Assembly (NCBI GenBank): GCA_023362775.1
Contig: JALMGJ010000005.1
Coordinates: 64,031,463-64,095,462, forward strand
DNA length: 64,000 nucleotides
Origin: Charina bottae
Lineage: Eukaryota > Chordata > Lepidosauria > Squamata > Charinaidae
Direction: 5' to 3'
In this document: positions 10,907 through 20,650 of the stretch, piece by piece
How the letters are laid out: the number at the start of each line of letters is the position of its first letter
Position numbering within the stretch: the first letter of the stretch is position 1
The notes under the pieces: model-generated
Database searches by the model: none
Told to the model about the DNA's origin: nothing
What the model saw: only the letters and a program-made list of their open reading frames with translations
Translations under genes and position numbers: made by a program

Positions 10907-10936
10907 TTGAAAGTATCTACTCTCAGATACTTTCAA
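10907..10936. repeat. 12-bp perfect hairpin at the 5' junction of a LINE
   Basis: TTGAAAGTATCT (10907-10918) pairs perfectly with AGATACTTTCAA (10925-10936) across a 6-base loop. LINE homology starts at about 10935. Confidence 0.8.
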
Positions 10937-10989
10937 CAAACCATGGTACAAATCCCTTACGCTCAGTAGATGGTGCTAAACTTCTAAAG

Positions 10990-11637
10990 GACAAAGAGTC
11001 TATTGCACTGCGCTGGAAAGAGCATTACTACAATCTCCTTAATCGTCACTCTACTGTGGCTGATGAAGTCTTCTTGCAAATCCCGCAAAAACAAATAAGA
11101 AATGAGCTTGCAGTACCCCCTAGTTTGGAGGAAGTCAGTAAAGCCACTAAACAAATGAAAAATAACAAAGCTAGTGGACCTGATGGGATTCCTGCTGAAG
11201 TCGTTAAAGAAGGCGGGCCTGAACTTACACAACAACTTCATAAGCTCATCGAAAAAAGCTGGATGAGGGAGGAGATTCCAGCAGACTTTAGGGATGCCAT
11301 AATTATCACTCTCTTTAAAAAGGGTGATAGAACAGACTGTGGAAACTATCGAGGCATCTCCCTTCTAGCCACAGCAGGCAAAATCCTGGCAAAGATCATC
11401 GCAAACCGTCTCCTATCTGTATCAGAAGACATCCTCCCTGAAACGCAAAATGGCTTCCGCCCTTCCAGGGGAACAGTGGATATGATCTTCACTGCACGAC
11501 AGCTTCAAGAAAAATGCAAGGAGCAAAACCGCCCTCTGTACATGGCGTTTATTGATCTGACTAAAGCTTTTGATACTGTAAATTGTACTGCTCTCTGGAC
11601 CATCCTTCTGAAAATCGGATGCCCTGATAAATTTGTG
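10990..11637 (+). pseudogene. RT domain, N-terminal half (outer LINE copy)
   Basis: A single open frame from about 10990. It shows LRWKEHYYNLL, then KNNKASGPDGIPAEVV (RT motif 0-1), FRDAIIITLFKKGD, GNYRGISLLATAGK, ETQNGFRPSRGT and MAFIDLTKAFDTV (RT motif A with its catalytic Asp). It ends at CPDKFV, where the nested copy begins. It continues in sense at 12341. The gene type is reverse transcriptase of a non-LTR retrotransposon. Sequence style differs from BovB (FIDYSKAFDCVDH) and L2 (LDLSAAFDTVDH) in this window. Confidence 0.88.
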
Positions 11638-12271
11638 CCTCCGAAAAATTCTGCAAATTACTTGGGAAGATAGGCGGAGGTTATCCTTTATTAATGGCGC
11701 TATGGACTTTGAAGAAGCACGAGTAAAGGGCGAAGAGGAGAAAAGAGCTAAAAGGAAGGCACGTCAGGCAAACCCTCATCATGACCATCTCCCACCCAGA
11801 AACCTATGCCCTCATTGTGGGAGGTTGTGCGGATCCAGAATTGGCCTTTATTTATTTTATTTATTTATTTATTATTCAAATTTATTCCCCGCCCATCTCC
11901 CATGCAAGGGACTCTGGGCGGGTTACAATAAATAAAAATTTAAAACTATACAAAATATCTAAAAACACAAACAAAACATAATAAAATAAAATCCAGGATG
12001 GGCTTGGACCCGCAGAATAGATAGTAGAGCTATGGGGCAAGCCAACCCCAGGAGGCACTACCACCTCCGTCGTCCCAGGCCAGGTGGCAAAGCCAGGTCT
12101 TAAGGGCCTTCCGAAAGGCCAGGAGGGAGGGGGCCAGTCTCACCTCCGGGGGCATAATATTCCACAAGGCGGGTATAAAGTGGTTTATAGCCACTTACGG
12201 ATCCACCGTTAAAATTTTACCTTTGGAAGACAATCTTACTCGGCTACGAGTGATCGCCAATGAAATGATGA
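11638..12271 (+). mobile_element. nested internally deleted LINE copy, itself split by an L2 3' end
   Basis: It begins with CCTCCGAAAAATTCTGC, equivalent to 13066 onward in the outer copy. It jumps at about 11677-11680 (junction GGCGGAGG) to the equivalent of 13372, and runs through the C-terminus with NLCPHCGRLCGSRIGLY, a C2-type zinc-finger motif. The 3' UTR is interrupted at 11851-12183 by an L2 tail and resumes with TAGCCACTTACGGATCC to CGCCAATGAAATGATG. The same 3' end is seen at 41501-41618 without the L2. The deletion junctions share 2-3 bases, consistent with microhomology joining or RT template jumping. Confidence 0.82.
11851..12183 (-). mobile_element. L2-type 3' end inserted in the nested LINE
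   Basis: Plus-strand reading starts with TTTATTTATTTATTTATT and CCCCGCCCATCTCCCATGC, then CTCTGGGCGGGTTAC. This is the reversed tail of an L2. It continues to CTCCGGGGGCATAATATTCC and GGCGGGTATAAAGTGG. The uninterrupted target is visible at 41528-41545. Confidence 0.85.
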
Positions 12272-12340
12272 TTTGATACTGTAAATCGTACTGCTCTCTG
12301 GACCATCCTTCTGAAAATCGGATGCCCTGATAAATTTGTG

Positions 12341-13321
12341 AACATCTTGCGGTTACTCCATGACGACATGATGGCAACAATCCTGAATAACAATGGCTCT
12401 CAAAGCGATCCATTTAAAGTGGAATCCGGCGTTAAACAGGGATGTGTTATTGGTCCAACCTTATTCGCTATCTTCATCGCTATGATTATACACCTTGTTG
12501 AAGAGAAACTTCCTACTGGTGTAGAAATTATATATCGAACAGTTGGAAAGCTTTTTAATCTTAGTAGGCTGAAAGCAAAAAATAAGGTAATTGCAACTTC
12601 TGTTATAGAACTTCAATATGCTGATGATAACGTAGTCTGTGCACACTCTGAGGAAGATCTTCAAACTATCCTAAGCATCTTTGCAGAAGCATATGAAAAG
12701 CTCGGCCTCTCGATTAACATTAAAAAAACCAAAGTGCTTTACCAGCAAGTTCGAACCAATCCCTCTGCAGCACCATCAATCCAGCTTAAAGGTGTGTCAC
12801 TAGAAAATGTCGACCACTTTTCTTATCTCGGCAGCCATCTATCTACAAAAGCCGACATCGACGCTGAAATTCAGCATCGCCTGAGCTCTGCGAGTGTAGC
12901 TTTCTCCCGAATGAAGCGTAGAGTGTTTGAGGATCGGGACATTCGCAGGGAGACCAAAATGCTTGTTTACAAAGCCATTGTACTACCAACCCTTCTGTAC
13001 GCCTGTGAAACATGGACCCTCTACAAGCGCCACCTCCAACTTCTTGAAAGATTCCATCAACGCTGCCTCCGAAAAATTCTGCAAATTACTTGGGAAGATA
13101 GGCGGACTAATGTTAGCGTATTAGAAGAAGTGAAAACCACCAGCATTGAAACAATGATCATCCAACATCAACTTCGCTGGACTGGCCATGTTGTTCGAAT
13201 GCCTGACCATCTTCTTCCAAAGCAGCTACTTTACTCCCAACTTAAGAATGGAAAACGGAACATTGGTGGACAGCAAAAGAGATTCAAAGATACTCTCAAA
13301 GCTAATTTTAAAAAAATGTAA
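12341..13321 (+). pseudogene. RT domain, C-terminal half (outer LINE copy)
   Basis: An open frame of about 327 codons without an internal stop. Motifs in order: NILRLLHDDMMATIL, GVKQGCVIGPTLFAIFIA (motif B), LQYADDNVVCAHSEEDL (catalytic YADD at about 12612), LGLSINIKKTKVLYQ (motif D), then FSYLGSHLS. The C-terminal part reads LPTLLYACETW, CLRKILQITWEDRRTN and LRWTGHVVRMPDHLLPKQ. Catalytic residues are present, but the ORF is separated from its N-terminal half. The frame continues after a short shift to about 13449, where homology ends. Non-LTR clade not assigned. Confidence 0.88.
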
Positions 13322-13449
13322 TATCAGCATTGAGAACTGGGAAGCCCTAACTCATGAGCATTTCAATTGGAGGTCATCCTTTATTAATGGTGCTATGGAC
13401 TTTGAAGAAGCACGAGTACAGGGCGAAAGGGAGAAAAGAGCTAAAAGGA

Positions 13450-13896
13450 GTTTATAAATAGTATTGTACTCTAAAACTCAATACAGTAGTGAAAAGAGTA
13501 TCAGGTGGGATGACTGGGTAAAATTGCTGGACAAAATTTGCTTTAGAGAAGAGGAGACAGTTCTTGTTTGAAAAGACAAGAGCTCTGGCTTGATATAATA
13601 GTTTCATAGGTTCCGTGAGCACATTTTAAGGCAATATGATAATAGTGGATTGAATTTATTGGCTGGGATCATGCATTACTTTTTTTTTGGCAGATGAATC
13701 CCCAGAATGGCATCATGTCCACTTTCACCAGTTTTCCTGTGGTCTTCAGATATCTGTCTTGAAGGACCAGGTCTCTAATGAAGGATGCTAGGAGAAAAGT
13801 GATTCACCCAAGATGCCTTTTTTCATAAAAAGGGGATCCTTCATTGGATCCTAGTCCCTTCAGTGGTCACTCACAGCCAATCAGTTTGTGAAAACC
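13450..13896. other. unannotated interval
   Basis: Nothing recognised apart from a GGATCC-flanked short repeat near 13835-13852. Confidence 0.55.
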
Positions 13897-13908
13897 ATTG
13901 TAAGGTTA

Positions 13909-14240
13909 AAGGTAAAGGTTCCCCCTGCACATTTGTGCAGTCGTGTCCAACTCTAGGGGCCGGTGCTCAACTCCATTTGTTAGCCAAAGAGCCAGCGTTG
14001 TCCGAAGACGCTTCCACGGTCATGTGGCCGCATGATGTGCACATAACACTGTTACCTACCCACCGAAGTGGTACCTATTAATCTATTTGCATTTGCATGC
14101 TTTCGAATTGCTAGGTTGGCAAGAGCTGGAGCTAGTGTGGGAGCTCACTCCGCACGCAGGGCTAGGGATTTGAACCTCCAAACTTGCGATTTTCCGATCA
14201 ACAAGCCTGCCATCTTACCCACTGAGCCACCACGCCCCCA
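13909..14240 (-). mobile_element. tRNA-derived SINE, family A copy 3
   Basis: A full-length minus-strand copy between 12-bp TSDs ATTGTAAGGTTA (13897-13908 and 14241-14252). The tail AAGGTAAAGG is on the left. On the right, reading minus, are GTGGCTCAGTGGGTAAGATG and GGTTCAAATCCC boxes. Confidence 0.93.
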
Positions 14241-14252
14241 ATTGTAAGGTTA

Positions 14253-15520
14253 TCTTGTTTAATATTGTTCAATACCATATAGAATACTCAATATTAGCTA
14301 ATATGGTATATACAAGAGGATTCTAAGATCAGACAAGAACTTTTACTGTTGCAGCTACTACTATTTCCTACTTAATAGGAAAAAATCGCAACTCTATTGA
14401 ACTGTCTTGTTTGAAGGATCATCTTTTCTCATCTTTTAAAAACCACTATTTTGCTAATTATGGAAATTGTTCTCAGCAATTAGAATGACAGAACGGCCTG
14501 AGAAAGAATTGGTTTGGCTAGAGGCCATATAGATTTTTTAAGGACTTTCTGGAGAAAAATCACATTTGTCTTTTTTCCTCCTCCCCCTTCATGGGAAGCA
14601 TGTTTTGCCATGATTCATAAACCTCATTTTATCCAGTCCATGAAAGGGATTTTCTCCATTATGTAAAAGAGAGATGACACATTTATGTGCAAAATTGCTG
14701 GAGCATTTATGCCACTATTCATCAAGAACATCTTATGTTCTAGAAATATAGCAGCCACCTAGCACAAATGGTTTAAAACACATACACAAACTATGCAAAA
14801 TTTGTAACACACAACTACACTCAATAAGCTTTGGCATCTATAGCAAGTGGTTCAATGTCTGCTCTGATTATTAAGTGCTATTGTTGTATTACCATTTTAC
14901 TAAACTGACTTAAGGAATATAAATTGAATAAATAAATAAATATACAATAGAAGCATTTAAACAAGTTTTTTTTTACAGACTGATAATTAGCCATTGAAAC
15001 TCACCCTGTTGAAAATCATGGCCATCCAAATAAGAAGGAAGCATTGCAATATTAATCTGATTAAGGTTCTGATCCTGTAGCATTTGAAATACAGAAGTGA
15101 TTACCTTCTAATATCTCTTTTATAAAGAGTGTGCCAAATCACAATATGCTTTATTATTATTTTTTTCAGAGAAAATGTTATTGTACTTAGGGATGTTCAA
15201 AGGTCATGTGTCAAATGAGTAAGGAAGTGGTTAGAAGAAAATGGCAACCAATTTGAACATTCAATGTAATTTATCTAATAAATTGTCTATGGGGCCTGAC
15301 TTTTGGTGCACCCTGTTTATCCCTTCCGTCCTGTGTTGATCATGAAAGGTGCACTTCCCATGCCATTTCTGCACAAAAGAAGCCTGTATCATTTGTGTAT
15401 AATATAATCATACTTTGATCCCTCCTATCAGTTCAGTTATGACTGAAGAAGTACATACTTAATTAGGTCACTGTCTTTCTACTAACATTGAGCTAATCAA
15501 TAAAGTTGATGAGATCACTT
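14253..15520. other. mostly unannotated; possible LINE or SINE tail near 14880-14945
   Basis: GGAATATAAATTGAATAAATAAATAAATA at 14911-14941 looks like a retroposon 3' tail, but the body is not recognisable. The rest is featureless AT-rich DNA. Confidence 0.4.
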
Positions 15521-15524
15521 TTAA

Positions 15525-15564
15525 TAGAGAGGCATAGGACTCATACCTGTTCTATGCCTCTCTA
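15525..15564. repeat. 13-bp perfect hairpin
   Basis: TAGAGAGGCATAG (15525-15537) and CTATGCCTCTCTA (15552-15564) form a perfect stem with a 14-base loop. Confidence 0.8.
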
Positions 15565-16144
15565 CTGACATTTTAAGAGTAGAACTCCCTACCAGCAATT
15601 TTAATAAATGTTTCATTCTGGATATCAATTTAAAAATGCCCACCGAAATTAAACTTCCATGCCAGAAATGATTTGGTAACCAGTATGAAATGAACAAATC
15701 TGAATTATACTGTATTCTCCCAGCAGCAGCAAGCACCAAAGAACATTTGGCAGTGGTGGTGATAGTAGTGTTGTTCTCCTCCTCTTCCATCTTCTTCACG
15801 GCATAAGTTTCTAAACAGTTTTCAGATGTAACCTTGCTTCCAGTAATTATTGCTGTCTGACTCCAGGGCTTGGGTAGTGCTTGGGCATGAAAAGGAATGT
15901 GACATACAAAGTACTAATAACAATAACAACACACTTTGCCTGATTTTATTTATTTTACATTTTTTCATATCCTTATATTGTTTTTTATAGCTTTATAAAG
16001 AAACAATAGAAACATATCAACTTTATAAAAAGAATAGTAATAAATAAATCAACCCTTCCCCAAGATGGACACCAATAAAAGTTAGCTAGGGTTGAAGGAA
16101 CAATGATATAAAATCTTCTAAAAGATCTTAGAAGATTCAAAGAT
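15565..16144. other. unannotated interval
   Basis: Nothing recognised. Contains a GGTGGTGATAG stretch near 15755. Confidence 0.5.
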
Positions 16145-16770
16145 CTTCTAAAAGCCATGAGGGAAGAAGATTTATGAACCTCTGGGGGGTAAAAAGTTCC
16201 AAAGTGTGAGAGTAGCCACAGAGAAGACTGGTTGCCTCAGATAGAAGGGGCACTCTTAACAGGCTTTCCAAAACTGTTCTTTCTGGATGGGCAGATCCAA
16301 TTTTAGTAAGGTGGTGTCTGATGCAACATGGTACAACATCATATAGATCTGTGCCACCTCACTTGGGGTGGGAGGGGGGATAGCCAATCATGGGGGGGGG
16401 GGTTGGCACCTTGATGGGGCCAATGATAAGATTGTTATTTGCCATCTTGGACTTTGTATTTTATATCTGGCATTTTTATGTTTATGTGTATTTATATTTA
16501 TATTGTATGGTTTTAATGATATTTTAATCTTTTATCCTTAATTGTTTGTAAACCGCCCAGAGTCGTTGCAGTACGAGATGGGCGGTAAAGAAATATGATA
16601 AACAAATAAATAAATAAATAAATCTTTATACCTTATTACCAGAACACTGAACTGGGCCAGGAAGCCTTTTGGTAACCATTGAAGTGACTTCCAGAAAAGT
16701 TTTACCTTGCAATGGCGGGATTAACCCACCAGAAATCAATAAAATATTTTATATTAATGAAATGTAGCAA
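16145..16770 (-). mobile_element. old LINE-like repeat interrupted by an L2-type tail
   Basis: GTTCCAAAGTGTGAGAGTAG and CCACAGAGAAGAC, then after the insert GAACACTGAACTGGGCC and GGTAACCATTGAAGTG. The same order occurs at 31500-31770 (GACTGTTCCATAGGG, then GGTAACCAGTGAAGC), so both are copies of one dispersed repeat. The insert at about 16405-16624 is a plus-strand tail with TGTAAACCGCCCAGAGTCG, GAGATGGGCGGTAAAG and AAATAAATAAATAAATAAAT. Family name of the older repeat not recalled with certainty. Confidence 0.6.
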
Positions 16771-18834
16771 TGTTAGGAATTGTTTTAGAGTCCAGGCAAA
16801 AGTACAACCATGTAACTGGCCTCGGAAAAGGCCAGATCTATTTTTCCCAGGGAAAATATGTTCTGCATCAGTTTAAAATATGTTCAACTGTTTTTCTGCA
16901 ACCCAATACTGACTTTCCTCTAGAAATACAATGGCTCTTCCTTTGAACTCCAGAATTATGCTTAGAGAATTCTAAAGATTCCTTGCAATGAAACTCTTTT
17001 GGTATAGGTAAGTTCATCTTTCCTGGAGCCACATCAAACCCAGGCCATTTCATGCCCACTTTATCTGAAATGTATGTTATGGCCCCTTTGCTGTTAATCT
17101 TTGTAGGGCATAGCAACATGATCTAGGAAGCTGTTTTACCTTGAATTCATCCATCTCACTTAAGTTTATCAGTGCTAATAGGCAGACTCTCTGAGATTCA
17201 ATACAGTTGCTTGTATTGAATGTTTTCATTTTTACCCAGAGATGCAGAGGACTGAATTTGCAACCATCCACAATGAAAGTACCTGTTGGACTAAGCTACA
17301 ACTTTTAGTCCTACACCATAGTATTAACAATTTTTAGAGAAGCAAATTGATGAGATTGCTTCTAAAAATTTAATGCTGCAAAATATAAGCTAGACAGTTT
17401 TTGAAGGTGAGAGTGTTTCCAGATTTAAAGCATGCTCTTGAGTTTTATATATCCTATTTCCTTTTCCACTAATTTAGGTTGGCATTGATCTGGATTATAT
17501 CAGAAAGATGCCTTTACTATTTTGTGTGTTTTTTCTTAAAACCACTGCAGTTTCTTTCTTTGCCCACAGATTTCTTTTCTTGAAAACCAAAAAAGAAAAA
17601 AAGACAAAAGACACCAGGTGTCCTCATTGCCCCAATTTTTCCTGCTTTTACTTCTGCTGACCTTGTAGTATCATACTCCATTTTCTCTTAGTCCAGTCAT
17701 ATAAATTCTGAGTAGCCAAATCCTTGATTCCCTATTACCGCCTAATTAGTTCCAGTTCTGGAATTAGTGATTGATTCATGAGTGATAGCCACATTGGTCT
17801 GTAGGGCTATAAAAACTGGTCTAGTTTTGAAAAACATTAAAGACAAACACATAAATCACCAGCCCTGTTCTCATCACCTGCCTTAATGGCTATGTTATAT
17901 TGCATGCTAAACCTGGTTTAACAAAGAAGAACTGAAAGTTCACATACTGTAACATGAATGCCCAACTAACTACTGTATATCATGTTGGTGCTTATTCTGA
18001 TGGCCTGTTCATTCTGCATACTAAACTCCTAGCATATATTGAATTATAAACTACCCAAACTGATTTTAGCCTCAATTAGGATTGTACCAATACTGTCACT
18101 GAGTCTGTAAGTGATTCAGTGACAAATGAAATTACAGTTGCCCTAGTTAAACTGGGATCATTATTTGTAACTGATAGTGCCCTCTTCTTTTTCTCACAAT
18201 TTACAAAAGAATAAAAATAAATCTGTGGTAGTCTAGTCAGGATTAAAACCACTAGGGACAGAATCCCTGTTTCAGCCCACCTCCACAGTGTGGGAGACAT
18301 TGAGAAGAACCTCATATGGAGCTCGAGACTTGTTTTCTCTGTTCCTCTATATCCAGAGGTTGGATAAGTGAGGTGAGTCCCCTCTTACTGGATGGCATAC
18401 TATGATTTGGTGGAAGCAAATTAACTTACTATTAACTGTGGTTACTCTAGAGAGGTTTGGAACCATGATTGCAATCCAGAAATAAGATGGCTGCAATGTT
18501 TGTAGATGATCTGGTTGTGTATTATGTGAAAGTAGCCACTACATGGGCCAGAGCAAAGGTTAGATGCAGGAAGTGTCCCATGAATGGGTGGATACAAAGA
18601 AAGGAAACTTTTTTTTTATAAAGACAAAAGGCCAAACAATGAAAAAGATAGTGTAAGGTGTATCTCAGTCAGGAGTCAGCAGAGCAGAAATGCTTCCAGA
18701 ATCCAATCAAATGAGGACAAGTTTCAATCAGGGCAGTTGTGACTGATTACTGGCTAATGCTGATGATGAATAGACAGTAAGGCCATTTGTTTAAAAAACT
18801 ATCCATACAGGATTAGCTGACATCTGCAAGGAAC
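16771..18834. other. unannotated interval
   Basis: About 2 kb without recognised repeats or coding domains. A 9-bp stem TGTCACTGA/TCAGTGACA lies at 18094-18124. Confidence 0.5.
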
Positions 18835-19170
18835 TTTGTTGTTTGTTGTTGTTCAGTCGTTCAGTCGTGTCCGACTCTTTGTGACCTCATGGACCATAGC
18901 ACGCCAGGCCTTCCTGTCCTCCACTGTCTCTCGGAGTTTACTCAAATTCATGTTCATTACATCGGTGATGCTATCTAACCATCTCATCCTCTGCCGTCCC
19001 CTTCTCCTTTTGCCCTCAGTCTTTCCCAGCATCAGGGTCTTTTCCAGTGAGTCCTCTCTTCTCATTAGGTGGCCAAAGTATTTGAGCTTCAGCTTCAGCA
19101 TCTGTCCTTCCAATGAGCAGTCAGGGTTGATTTCCTTTAGGATTGACTGGTTTGACCTCCTTGCAGTAAC
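18835..19170 (-). mobile_element. BovB/RTE 3' end (RT C-terminus plus tail)
   Basis: The minus strand encodes TARRSNQSILKEINPDCSLE, LKLKYFGHLMRREDSLEKTL, GKRRRGRQRMRWLDSI and ending TKSRTRLND. This is the C-terminal region of BovB ORF2. The frame is open for about 109 codons to the natural stop. On the plus strand, TTGTTGTTGTTCAGTCG at the left is the short 3' UTR and tail. The copy is 5'-truncated and no clear TSD was found. Confidence 0.92.
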
Positions 19171-20099
19171 TACCACTCCCAAAATGCAAGCAGAAAAAAA
19201 ACTAAAACGAAACTACATTGTCATAGTTCCTGATGAATCCCAGTTTGACAGCAAGTATCTGAAACTGTTTTATTTTAGGGTGGCAACTTAAAGGCCTGGT
19301 TGCTATGCCCTGAGAGAACAACTATCCTTCAGCATTGATTTACACTCTTGACCTTGTTAGACCTATTCATCACCAGTGGCTGGCCACTAATTGGGAATGG
19401 ATTGGAGCAAAATAAGAAGAAGAGGTCACATTCAATTTGCAGAAACAGAACACACCAGCTCTAAAAAAACCAAGATAGTTTTGCATGTTACAATGAACTC
19501 AGAGAAGGGTGGGAAAAGGGGACTTATGGAAAGAGAAACTGAATCTTTTTTGGTTCTCAGATAACTGCAAGGCAAAGTTCAGTTCTCTGTGCCCTCTTCT
19601 TTCCCCTCTTCCCAATTCCTGTTTTAATCAAATCATAGGTTGTCTTTACATTTGAAGTGAGTAAATTAAATTTGATCCAAACCATATTTTGCCGGACTCA
19701 GATGCAACAACAAACTCTTGTAACAAGCTGTATTTCAAGTGTTGAGCAGGTTTTTGCATATTCAAAGTTGAAAATCTTTAAAATGGATTGAGCTGCTTTT
19801 ACTGTATCATATGCACCACAATCATGTTATACCATAGCTACATTGATACTACATAAAATCACTAGCCCTGTGCAAATCAGCCTCAGTATGATTTGTAAAT
19901 TTGAGATTCACTGGCTATAATTCAATTTAAGTTAGTGATTCAAGTTGGGGGGGGTATTGCCCATGGGTTATAGTGAGGTGACATCAAAATGCCTAAAATT
20001 AGTTCAAAACTATCTAGCCAAAAGCCCCAAAATAAGTTGCTGAATAAATGATCTCCCTCAAGGTAAAAATATCTATCACATTATTATCTGCCATATAAT
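19171..20099. other. unannotated interval
   Basis: Nothing recognised. Confidence 0.5.
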
Positions 20100-20112
20100 T
20101 GGTTGCCATTTA

Positions 20113-20427
20113 AAGGTAAAGGTAAAGGTTTTCCCCTGCACAGTTGTGTCCGACTCTAGGGGACGGTGCTCATCTCCATTTCTTAGCTGAAGAGCCAGTG
20201 CTGTCTGAAGATGCTTCCATGGTCATGTGGCTGGCATGACGCATGTTACCTACCCACCGAAGTGGTACCTATTCATCTACTTGCATTTGCATGCTTTCAA
20301 ATTGCTAGGTTGGCAAGAGCTGGGGCGAGTGCGAGAGCTCACTCCGTCACGGGGCGCTTGGGTCTCAAACTGCAGACCTTCTGATTGACAAGCCTGGCGA
20401 CTTAACCACTGAGCCATCATGCCCCTA
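20113..20427 (-). mobile_element. tRNA-derived SINE, family A copy 4
   Basis: A 315-bp minus-strand copy between 13-bp TSDs TGGTTGCCATTTA (20100-20112 and 20428-20440). The left tail has three AAAGGT units. Box B is more divergent than in other copies (minus-strand GTTTGAGACCC). Confidence 0.92.
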
Positions 20428-20440
20428 TGGTTGCCATTTA

Positions 20441-20650
20441 CAGATTGTAAATGGAATAACTGTGAAGTGAATAGGCCACAAAGAATTTCAGGTGTCTCTT
20501 GCCCTAGGAATAAGGCAAAGGCAAACCACTTCCAAAAATATTGCCAAGAAAATGGCAGGGGCATGTCCAGGCAGTCACTAGGAGTCAACACTGGCTCAAA
20601 GGCATGCATGCATGCATGCATGCATGCATGCATAAATAAATAAATAAATT
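20441..20650 (+). mobile_element. probable SINE 3' part with RTE-type tail and (GCAT)n/(AAAT)n end
   Basis: AAGGCAAAGGCAAACCACTT, CCAAAAATATTGCCAAG, CATGTCCAGGCAGTCACTAG and GAGTCAACACTGGCTCAAAGG form the typical 3' region of reptile SINEs with RTE-like tails. The tRNA or 5S head is not evident. (GCAT)n runs from about 20603 to 20633 and is followed by (AAAT)n. Confidence 0.6.

Larger units (their letters stand above)
10935..13449 (+). mobile_element. composite APE-type LINE (zinc-finger family) with a nested second copy
   Basis: The outer copy runs 10935-11637 and resumes at 12272, ending abruptly near 13449. Between these lies a second, internally deleted copy (11638-12271). The 69 bases at 11569-11637 recur at 12272-12340 with one mismatch. 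The simplest reading is a self-family insertion with a long target-site duplication. A partial tandem duplication or template switch is also possible. The outer copy is 5'-truncated, and its 3' end stops inside the coding sequence, before the zinc finger. Confidence 0.78.
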
